Positions 57,607 to 64,000 of a stretch of DNA of 64,000 nucleotides are shown one piece after another. The DNA lies in the NCBI RefSeq assembly GCF_000374545.1, contig NZ_KB894590.1:62001-126000 (forward strand), given 5' to 3'. The translations under genes and the position numbers were made by a program. Position 1 is the first letter of the stretch. Each line of letters starts with the position of its first letter. Origin of the DNA: Anaeromusa acidaminophila DSM 3853 (GTDB taxonomy: Bacteria > Bacillota > Negativicutes > Anaeromusales > Anaeromusaceae). The notes beneath the pieces are model-generated. The model was not told the DNA's origin, did not search any database, and saw only the letters and a list, made by a program, of their open reading frames with translations.

Positions 57607-58329
57607 ATGCTTCCTGTTGAACAACTGCAAGAAATCATTTCGGCATCGAATAATATTGTCTTCTTTGGCGGCGCGGGGGTTTCTACGGAGAGCGGCATTC
57701 CGGATTTTCGCAGCGTAGACGGTTTATACAATCAGCGCTATAAATATCCGCCGGAGGTTATGCTCAGCTATACCTTCTATCGGGAGCATACAGCAGAGTT
57801 TTATGATTTTTATCGGGAAAAGCTGCTTTGTCCTACGGCTAAACCGAATGCCGCTCACTTCAAACTGGCGGAGTTAGAGGCTGCGGGAAAATTGAAGGCG
57901 GTCATTACGCAGAATATTGATGGTTTGCATCAAATGGCCGGCAGTAAGACCGTGCTGGAGCTGCACGGCTCGGTAAAGCGAAACTATTGTCAAAACTGTC
58001 ATGCCTTTTACGATGATGCGTTTATTCTGCAAAGTACGGGCGTTCCTACATGCGAATGCGGCGGCGTGATTAAGCCGGATGTGGTTCTCTATGAGGAAGG
58101 CTTGGCGCAGGAAACCATGCAGCGTTCCATGGAATTTATCGCCAAAGCGGATGTGCTGATTGTAGGAGGCACTTCCTTAGTGGTGTATCCGGCAGCCGGG
58201 ATGATCGACTACTACCGGGGACGCCAGTTGGTGCTAATCAATCGGGGCGCGACGCATTCGGATAAAAAGGCGAAGCTGTTGATTCAAGAGAGCATTGGAG
58301 AGGTATTAGGGCAGATTTCTCTTTCCTAA
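57607..58329 (+). CDS. cobB: NAD-dependent protein deacylase, Sir2 family
   Basis: A 240-aa sirtuin. GAGVSTESGIPDFRS near residue 22, TQNIDGLHQ near 100 and the catalytic His in LELHGS are present. The structural zinc site is CQNC and CECG. It removes acetyl or other acyl groups from lysines, making O-acyl-ADP-ribose. GAGGGGC precedes the ATG. The ThpR gene follows after 22 bp. Confidence 0.95.
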   Translation: MLPVEQLQEIISASNNIVFFGGAGVSTESGIPDFRSVDGLYNQRYKYPPEVMLSYTFYREHTAEFYDFYREKLLCPTAKPNAAHFKLAELEAAGKLKAVITQNIDGLHQMAGSKTVLELHGSVKRNYCQNCHAFYDDAFILQSTGVPTCECGGVIKPDVVLYEEGLAQETMQRSMEFIAKADVLIVGGTSLVVYPAAGMIDYYRGRQLVLINRGATHSDKKAKLLIQESIGEVLGQISLS

Positions 58330-58351
58330 AAGGGGTGAAAGGAGAGCGGCA

Positions 58352-58924
58352 ATGCGGCTCTTTGTTGCGATAGAACTTCCTGAAATGGTGCGGACAGCTC
58401 TTGGAAACGTGCAGCAGCAGGTGCGCAAGCAAACGATTAAGGGACGATTTTTTACCGAAAGCAATATGCATTTGACGCTGTGTTTTTTAGGCGAGACGAA
58501 GCCGGAACGGGTCCAGGAACTAATGCTGTTTTTGCAAGAAGCAGCCGCGTTAGGGAAGGCGTTTCCTTTGCATTTTGCTAGACAACTGCGCTACTTTGGA
58601 ACGGAAAAACCGGCCAGAGTAGTTTGGGTTAGCTTACATGGGGAGCTGAAGCCGCTGCGAAAACTGCAACTTCTTGTTGCAAGAGCCGTAGAAAAGGCTG
58701 GCCTGCCCTTGGAAGAGCGTCCATATGTTCCACATATTACGTTGGCCCGTAATTGCGTATTTTCGGCCGAGGTGCTGTTGACGCAAGGGAAGATTCAACT
58801 TTCGATGCCAAGACCGCCCGAATTTGAAGTGTCAGGTTTTTCGCTAATGATAAGTGAACAGGTAGATGGAAAAAGGAGTTACCGAGCGCTGGACCGCTTT
58901 GTATTTCCTAAAGAATGTAAATGA
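58352..58924 (+). CDS. thpR: RNA 2',3'-cyclic phosphodiesterase (2H family, ThpR/LigT)
   Basis: A 190-aa 2H phosphoesterase. The two catalytic His-x-Thr motifs are HLTLCFLG near residue 42 and HITLAR near 127, both intact. Family members open 2',3'-cyclic phosphates or join 2'-5' RNA ends; the in vivo role is unclear. AAAGGAGAG precedes ATG 58352. It probably shares a transcript with sir2 and ends at a strong terminator. Confidence 0.93.
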   Translation: MRLFVAIELPEMVRTALGNVQQQVRKQTIKGRFFTESNMHLTLCFLGETKPERVQELMLFLQEAAALGKAFPLHFARQLRYFGTEKPARVVWVSLHGELKPLRKLQLLVARAVEKAGLPLEERPYVPHITLARNCVFSAEVLLTQGKIQLSMPRPPEFEVSGFSLMISEQVDGKRSYRALDRFVFPKECK

Positions 58925-58968
58925 AAACGAAGGCAAACCGGTAGAGAAACCGGCTTGCCTTCGTTTTA
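58923..58968. terminator. Bidirectional terminator between thpR and PAS-GGDEF gene
   Basis: AAAACGAAGGCAA(A)CCGGT pairs with ACCGG(C)TTGCCTTCGTTTT with an AGAGAA loop. It overlaps the end of the minus-strand gene. Confidence 0.88.
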
Positions 58969-60465
58969 CTTCTTCTGCTCTTCCTGCGTCTTGGGAGGGG
59001 CGAAACAGATATGCGTTTCCGGATCTGCTTTGGCAGCGTACATGGCCGAGTCGGCGCTCTGGATGATTTCATCGACGGCATTGCCGTTTTCAGGATAGGT
59101 GGCGATGCCAACGCTAGCGGATACTTGCAGCTGATGCCCTGCAAAGGAGCAAGGCTGTTCGATTAGCTGCAGCAGTGATTCCGCTAGTCCGGCTAGGCTG
59201 TCGCGGTCCTTAATTTCCGGCAATAAAACAACAAATTCATCGCCTCCTTGGCGGCAGACCGTATCAGATTTGCGGATGGCCTTTCGGAGTCGTTGGGCAA
59301 TGGCGCAAAGCAAGGCGTCTCCAGCATCATGACCATAGTTGTCATTGATCGGTTTGAAACGATCTAAGTCGATGAAAATGATACCTAATTGTCGATGATA
59401 ACGTCTGGCCAGAATTAAAGCCTGCGCTGCTTTTTCCAAAAACAGCACCCGATTTGGTAAGTTCGTGAGATAATCATGATGCGCTAAGTAGCGGATTCGT
59501 TCTTCCGCTTGGTGACGTTCCGTAATGTCGAGGAACATGCTGACATAATAAACAATCTCATTGTTTCTATCTAAAACTTGAGCGATGGATAGCATTTGAG
59601 GGTAAACTTCGCCATTTTTACGGCGGCTGACTACTTCACCTTCCCAATGGCCCTGTTGGTGGATAATTTTAAGCATATCGCGGTAAAAAGCGCTGTTTTG
59701 CTGACCCAGAAGGAGCATCATCTTTTTTTCACCAAGGACTTCGGCTAAAGTGTAACCGGAGATACGGATATAGGCGTTATTGGCGGAGACAATACGGTGT
59801 TGTGCGTCTGTTACCACGATGGCCACCGGGCTGGTGTCGAAAACCGTGTGAGCCAGGCGTAAAGAAGCTTCTTCACGGCGACGTTCGGTAATGTCTTCGA
59901 CAACGATTACTACGCCGCTGGCTTTTCCTTCCTGATCTAAAAAAGCGCGGCTGGCTGCGCGATACCAGATTGTGGTTCCGTTGGGAAGTTGATGGCTACG
60001 TTCGGCGAAGACCGGTTGATAAGGGTGACGCAAAGCTTGCTCGAAATTTCGTTTGCTTTCTTCGCGCATGTTTGGGGCTAAGTAGAGGCAATAATCGGTG
60101 CCCAGCACTTCGGCAGGGGATCTTTGAAATAGATCAGCGACGCATTGGTTGGCATAGAGAATATTGCGCTGCGAGTCCAGTAATAAGAGGGAGAGTCCGG
60201 AACTGTCATAAATGGCGCGTAACAGAGATTCCTGGCAAGAAAGTTTTTCATTGGCCCTGTGGGCTTCGGCGAGGGCTTGGGTTAAGCGTCGATGCTCTCG
60301 CAGCAGAAAGAAACTAAGTAAGGTTAAAAGCAAAGCAAGCAAAATGCCTGTAAAGAGCAGCCAGTCGTCATTACAAAGATAAACAAAAGTTAAGGTGAAA
60401 AGGAAAACGAAAAAAAGAGCAAGGAAAAGAGAGTTGCGTTTAAACGGTATGGAAAAATAGCGCAT
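58966..60465 (-). CDS. Membrane diguanylate cyclase: two PAS domains + GGDEF
   Basis: A 499-aa protein with two N-terminal membrane helices (about residues 10-55), a short coiled coil, PAS1 (about 80-200), PAS2 (about 205-325), both closed by DITER motifs, and GGDEF. The active loop is RQGGDEFVVLLP, the metal site IFIDLDRFKPINDNYGH, and an inhibitory RKSD lies five residues upstream, so it should be active and feedback-limited. ATG 60465 has AAAGGAG 7 bases upstream; ATG 60471 is too close. Confidence 0.94.
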   Translation of the reverse strand: MRYFSIPFKRNSLFLALFFVFLFTLTFVYLCNDDWLLFTGILLALLLTLLSFFLLREHRRLTQALAEAHRANEKLSCQESLLRAIYDSSGLSLLLLDSQRNILYANQCVADLFQRSPAEVLGTDYCLYLAPNMREESKRNFEQALRHPYQPVFAERSHQLPNGTTIWYRAASRAFLDQEGKASGVVIVVEDITERRREEASLRLAHTVFDTSPVAIVVTDAQHRIVSANNAYIRISGYTLAEVLGEKKMMLLLGQQNSAFYRDMLKIIHQQGHWEGEVVSRRKNGEVYPQMLSIAQVLDRNNEIVYYVSMFLDITERHQAEERIRYLAHHDYLTNLPNRVLFLEKAAQALILARRYHRQLGIIFIDLDRFKPINDNYGHDAGDALLCAIAQRLRKAIRKSDTVCRQGGDEFVVLLPEIKDRDSLAGLAESLLQLIEQPCSFAGHQLQVSASVGIATYPENGNAVDEIIQSADSAMYAAKADPETHICFAPPKTQEEQKK

Positions 60466-60587
60466 AGACATACTCCTTTCCGGCGGCAATAACGATGAGT
60501 TTATACTATATGTTCCGGATTTATCGAGAAAAACCTTCTAGCGTATAAAATGAGATGGATCTTTGTAAAAATAATTCGATCTAGAAG

Positions 60588-60616
60588 TTGACAAAAATGA
60601 TGGATCGTGGAATAAT
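60588..60616 (+). promoter_or_regulatory. Promoter of trpBA T-box transcript
   Basis: TTGACA (60588-60593), a 17-base spacer and AATAAT (60611-60616), directly before the T-box leader. Confidence 0.7.
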
Positions 60617-60637
60617 ATGAATCAATATGATAAACCT

Positions 60638-60900
60638 ATGAGCAAGAAGAGTAAGAATCATTGGTTGTACTCAGAGAGTCGCTAGCTGGTGAGAATGCGA
60701 TTGCAAAGATGATTCCGAATGGACTTGCGAGGGAGGCCCGAAATCGAAAGAGAGTAGGCGTCTACGGGGGCCCTGCCCGTTAGCAGCTGGGTGCATATGT
60801 TAGTATGCAAAACGAGAGGACGATTTATCGTCAATTTGGGTGGTACCGCAGAAGCTTAGAGCTTTTGTCCCTTTTTAGGGGACAAAGGCTCTTTTATTTT
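60638..60900 (+). promoter_or_regulatory. T-box riboswitch, tryptophan specifier
   Basis: Stem I has the AGTA side of the specifier loop (near 60650), the distal CAGAGAG and GGTGAGAA elements, and the 3' specifier side GAATGGAC, placing codon UGG (60720-60722) for tRNA-Trp. The T-box sequence TGGGTGGTACCGC is at 60839-60850, where uncharged tRNA would pair through GGT/ACC bulge contacts. The competing terminator is AGAGCTTTTGTCCC paired with GGGACAAAGGCTCT (60858-60894) and T-rich tail. Uncharged tRNA-Trp should turn on trpBA. Confidence 0.95.
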
Positions 60901-60932
60901 TGCCGATTATGAGAAAAAGGAGAATGAAGAAC

Positions 60933-62117
60933 ATGAGTAAAGGAAGATTTGGGCTTCACGGAGGGCAATATTTGCCGGAGACGCTGATGAATGCAGTACT
61001 GGAACTAGAGGCGGCTTATAAACACTATAAAGAGGATCCGGAATTTGTCGCGGAACTGACAGAGTTGTTTAACGATTATGCAGGACGCCCATCGCGCCTG
61101 TATTATGCAGCGAAGATGACTCGAGATTTAGGGGGGGCTAAAATTTATCTCAAACGAGAAGATCTGAATCATACAGGGTCTCATAAAATTAACAATGTGT
61201 TGGGACAGGTTCTTTTGGCCAAACGCATGGGGAAAAAACGGGTTATTGCCGAGACCGGCGCAGGGCAGCATGGCGTGGCGACAGCCACGGCGGCAGCCTT
61301 AATGGGGCTGGAATGTGAGATCTATATGGGCAAAGAAGATACCGAACGACAGGTGCTTAACGTATATCGCATGGAGCTTTTGGGTGCTAAGGTTCATGAG
61401 GTGACAAGCGGTACGCAGACTTTAAAAGACGCCGTCAACGAAACATTACGAGAATGGACAAATCGGGTAGAGGATACGCATTATGTGATGGGATCGGTCT
61501 TGGGACCGCATCCTTTCCCGACCATTGTGAGAGACTTTCAAAGCATCATCGGCCGTGAGGTCAAGGCGCAGATGCTGGAGAAAGAAGGCAAGCTTCCGGA
61601 TGCGGTGCTGGCTTGTGTGGGCGGCGGCAGTAATGCGATGGGTTTATTTTATGATTTTATTGAAGATAAGGATGTGCGTTTGATTGGCTGTGAAGCGGCC
61701 GGGCGAGGCGTAGATACGGCGGAAACCGCAGCGACGATGGCTACCGGGTCTGTCGGCATTTTCCACGGGATGAAATCGTATTTTTGCCAGGACGAGTACG
61801 GGCAGATTGCGCCGGTTTATTCGATTTCCGCTGGCCTTGATTATCCCGGCGTAGGACCGGAACATTCGCATCTGAAGGATTTAGGGCGGGCGGAATATGT
61901 GCCGGTGACTGACGATGAAGCAGTAGAAGCCTTTGAATATCTGTCTCGCACGGAGGGAATTATTCCAGCGATTGAGAGCTCTCATGCTGTAGCGTACGCT
62001 ATGAAACTGGCGCCGACGCTGACTAAAGACAAAACCGTGGTGATTTGCCTTTCCGGGAGAGGCGATAAAGATGTGGCCGCCATTGCACGTTATAAGGGGG
62101 TAGAAATTTATGAATAA
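60933..62117 (+). CDS. trpB: Tryptophan synthase beta chain
   Basis: Joins indole and serine to give tryptophan; 394 aa, PLP-dependent. Lys85 in HTGSHKINN carries [11 protein letters not shown], the phosphate loop GGGSNAMG and the C-terminal SGRGDKD are present. This is the canonical TrpB1 type, which works with TrpA. ATG 60933 is chosen because AAGGAG lies 10 bases upstream; ATG 60924 is too close. A Trp T-box controls it. TrpA overlaps by 8 bases. Confidence 0.97.
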   Translation: MSKGRFGLHGGQYLPETLMNAVLELEAAYKHYKEDPEFVAELTELFNDYAGRPSRLYYAAKMTRDLGGAKIYLKREDLNHTGSHKINNVLGQVLLAKRMGKKRVIAETGAGQHGVATATAAALMGLECEIYMGKEDTERQVLNVYRMELLGAKVHEVTSGTQTLKDAVNETLREWTNRVEDTHYVMGSVLGPHPFPTIVRDFQSIIGREVKAQMLEKEGKLPDAVLACVGGGSNAMGLFYDFIEDKDVRLIGCEAAGRGVDTAETAATMATGSVGIFHGMKSYFCQDEYGQIAPVYSISAGLDYPGVGPEHSHLKDLGRAEYVPVTDDEAVEAFEYLSRTEGIIPAIESSHAVAYAMKLAPTLTKDKTVVICLSGRGDKDVAAIARYKGVEIYE

Positions 62118-62889
62118 GTTAAATCAGGCCTTTGCCAAGGGAAAAGCCTTTATTCCTTTTGTTACCGCAGGCGATCCGTCGCTGGAGGTGACGGAACAGC
62201 TTGTATTGCAGATGGCGGCAGCGGGAGCGGATCTAATTGAATTGGGGATTCCCTTTTCCGACCCTGTCGCCGAAGGGCCGATCATTCAGGAAGCGGATGT
62301 TCGCGCCTTGGCGGCGGGAACGACGACCGATAAAATTTTCGAGATGGTTGGGCGAGTTCGCAAGACCTGCCAGGTACCGATGGCTTTCATGACGTATATC
62401 AACCCTGTTTTTACGTACGGAGCGGAACGGTTTTTGAAAAATTGCCAAGCTGTCGGCATTGATGCGCTGATTGTTCCCGATATGCCGTATGAGGAAAAGC
62501 AGGAATTGCTGCCGTTTTGCCAAAAATACGATGTGCGCTTGATTTCCATGATTGCACCGACCTCCAACCAGCGTATCCAGACTATCGCCAACGAAGCCGA
62601 AGGCTTTTTGTATTGCGTATCTTCCATGGGCGTTACCGGAGTGCGTCAGGAGCTGGGAAATCACGTGTCGACGATGATTCAGACGGCCAAAGCAGCAAAA
62701 GATATTCCCTGCGCTATAGGATTTGGAATTTCCACGCCCCAGCAGGCTGCCGCGATGGCCGCTGTATCGGATGGAGCCATTGTGGGCAGCGCCATTGTGA
62801 AAATCGTAGCTCAGCATGGACAAGATTGCGTGCCTCATGTAGCAAAATATGTGTGTGAAATGGTGCAGGCCGTAAAAGCAGTACAATAA
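62110..62889 (+). CDS. trpA: Tryptophan synthase alpha chain
   Basis: Cleaves indole-3-glycerol phosphate to indole and passes it to TrpB; 259 aa barrel. The catalytic Glu is Glu44 in [11 protein letters not shown]. The position of the classical second acid (Asp60 in Salmonella) holds Glu in [19 protein letters not shown] and GFGISTPQQ complete the phosphate site. It overlaps trpB. trpE, D, C and F are not adjacent, so they lie elsewhere or are absent. Confidence 0.96.
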   Translation: MNKLNQAFAKGKAFIPFVTAGDPSLEVTEQLVLQMAAAGADLIELGIPFSDPVAEGPIIQEADVRALAAGTTTDKIFEMVGRVRKTCQVPMAFMTYINPVFTYGAERFLKNCQAVGIDALIVPDMPYEEKQELLPFCQKYDVRLISMIAPTSNQRIQTIANEAEGFLYCVSSMGVTGVRQELGNHVSTMIQTAKAAKDIPCAIGFGISTPQQAAAMAAVSDGAIVGSAIVKIVAQHGQDCVPHVAKYVCEMVQAVKAVQ

Positions 62890-62910
62890 GAGAATAAGAA
62901 AATATATACA

Positions 62911-62947
62911 GGCGGCGTTTGGATACAATTCCAAGCGCCGCTTTCTT
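62911..62947 (+). terminator. Rho-independent terminator after trpA
   Basis: GCGGCGTTTGGA pairs with TCCAAGCGCCGC (62912-62923 with 62930-62941), one G-T pair, followed by TTTCTTC. Confidence 0.82.
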
Positions 62948-63023
62948 CATTGTGAATCTCTTGCACATGTTAAAGGTTGCTAGTAACATAGAAAGTAAAC
63001 ACATTGCTGCGAGGAGAATGAAT

Positions 63024-64000
63024 ATGGGACGGCTGGAAAAAGACTTTTTAGGGGAACGGGAGCTGCCGGAAAACGCATACTACGGCATTCATACGTTGCG
63101 CGCCATGGAAAACTTCGCAGTATCCGGTGAAAAAGTGCATCCGGAGCTGATTTGCGCTCTTGGCGTCGTGAAACAAGCGGCGGCGGAAAGCAATATGAAG
63201 CTGGGGCGGCTGGAAGAACGCCTGGGACACGCCATTTTTCAAGCGGCTGACGAGGTTGCTTCAGGACAATGGCAAGAGTTTTTTTTGGTGGACGCTTTTC
63301 AAGGCGGCGCAGGCACGTCTACTAATATGAATGTAAACGAAGTCATAGCTAATAGGGCCATTGAAATTTTAGGGGGCGTTAAAGGCGACTATAGCCTGGT
63401 GCATCCTCTGGATCATGTGAATATGTCACAGTCGACAAATGACGTCTATCCGACAGCGCTACGTATTGCGGCTATCAGGCTGTTGCTGCCGCTGGCGGAA
63501 GCTTGCGCCAACCTGCAAGGGGCCTTGCAGCGCAAGGAAGAAGAATTTGCCGGCATTCTTAAGCTGGGACGCACAGAGATGCAAGATGCCGTACCGATTA
63601 CCGTTGGTCAGTCTTTTTCGGCGTGGGCGGAAGCTATCAGCCGTGATCGCTGGCGTCTTTATAAAGTCGAAGAGCGCCTGCGCAAGGTTAATCTGGGCGG
63701 TACGGCGGTCGGCACTGGCTTGAATGCTCCGCGCAAGTACATTTATATGGTAATTGAACGGTTGCGCAGCTTGAGCGGCTTGGGGCTGGCGCGCGATGAA
63801 AACGGCGTAGACGGAACGCAAAACGCCGATGTTTTTGTAGAAGTGTCAGGCTTACTTAAAGCTTGCGCTGTAACACTCCAGAAAATCAGCGGCGACTTGC
63901 GGCTGCTTTCCTCCGAGCCCTTCGGCGAGCTGCGTTTGCCGCAGCTTCAAGCTGGGTCCTCCATTATGCCGGGCAAGGTCAATCCGGTGATGCCGGAAAT
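63024..64000 (+). CDS. aspA: Aspartate ammonia-lyase, N-terminal part (3' end outside window)
   Basis: About 325 codons of a fumarase/aspartase superfamily protein that converts aspartate to fumarate and ammonia. It opens MGRLEKDFLGERELPENAYYGIHT and continues with FQGGAGTSTNMNVNE, HVNMSQSTNDVYPTA and the signature GSSIMPGKVNP near the window end. The first two and the active-site Ser of the signature loop distinguish it as aspartase rather than fumarase. ATG 63024 lies 7 bases after GAGGAG; ATG 63018 is too close. It is probably monocistronic after the trpBA terminator. Confidence 0.94.
   Translation, partial: MGRLEKDFLGERELPENAYYGIHTLRAMENFAVSGEKVHPELICALGVVKQAAAESNMKLGRLEERLGHAIFQAADEVASGQWQEFFLVDAFQGGAGTSTNMNVNEVIANRAIEILGGVKGDYSLVHPLDHVNMSQSTNDVYPTALRIAAIRLLLPLAEACANLQGALQRKEEEFAGILKLGRTEMQDAVPITVGQSFSAWAEAISRDRWRLYKVEERLRKVNLGGTAVGTGLNAPRKYIYMVIERLRSLSGLGLARDENGVDGTQNADVFVEVSGLLKACAVTLQKISGDLRLLSSEPFGELRLPQLQAGSSIMPGKVNPVMPE

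Noticed and set aside
1-64000. CRISPR arrays, prophage, transposase genes and tRNA genes
   Set aside because: No regularly spaced repeats, phage structural genes, transposase motifs or tRNA cloverleafs were found; the only tRNA-like end is that of tmRNA.

Overview
The window reads as chromosome of a diderm, anaerobic Firmicute, most likely a Negativicutes member of the Sporomusaceae type; this placement is inferred from gene content, not from a search. An outer-membrane TolC channel and an RND pump occur beside Firmicute traits: a tryptophan T-box, SpoIIE-type phosphatase and SpoIIAB-type ATPase proteins, AGGAGG ribosome sites, and a genome-encoded-CCA tmRNA. Rubrerythrin, desulfoferrodoxin and a glycyl radical enzyme point to a strict anaerobe. 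No rRNA, tRNA, CRISPR array, prophage or intact insertion sequence was seen.

Layout. 1-5802: end of an MFS exporter, rubrerythrin, a YitT membrane protein, two oligopeptide ABC ATPases and an M29 aminopeptidase. 5929-12859: TolC, then adaptor plus RND pump, a PAQR/hemolysin III protein and a small exported charged protein; three promoters here share one direct-repeat box with identical geometry. 13064-17772: two lipoprotein solute-binding proteins (amino acid, molybdate), a macrodomain protein, a GH18 protein and a diguanylate cyclase. 17858-22417: tmRNA, an isolated Mg-type HemB, and a cyclic-di-GMP-I riboswitch ahead of a chemoreceptor. 22549-29091: a glycyl radical enzyme with its activase and a GntR/FCD regulator, divergent from an M20 peptidase and a YjiH/YjiG-like membrane pair. 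29229-35747: ABM and GNAT proteins, a PilZ protein, two more chemoreceptors and a diguanylate cyclase. 35989-45340: a MATE transporter with an extra ATPase-like tail, a DUF1036-CAP secreted protein, desulfoferrodoxin, two unlisted tiny ORFs (27 and 29 aa), TrmO, an alkylation-repair pair followed by DUF1848, and an SDR.

45535-58924 is the most striking block. A three-subunit molybdenum hydroxylase (xanthine dehydrogenase type) is followed at 31 bp by a tightly packed run: STAS protein, SpoIIAB-like ATPase, NMT1/THI5-like binding protein, Cache-HAMP-PP2C phosphatase, a degenerate ATPase joined to an acetyltransferase-like region, HisC-like aminotransferase, MATE exporter and an exported nucleosidase, then Sir2 and ThpR. 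This looks like a ligand-sensing partner-switching system wired to a metabolic and export module. A second MATE gene at 35989 carries a SpoIIAB-like tail, which independently links MATE transporters to this kinase fold.

58966-64000: a PAS-GGDEF cyclase, a T-box with a UGG (Trp) specifier ahead of trpBA, and the start of aspartate ammonia-lyase. Cyclic-di-GMP signalling recurs through the window: three GGDEF proteins, one PilZ receptor and one riboswitch.
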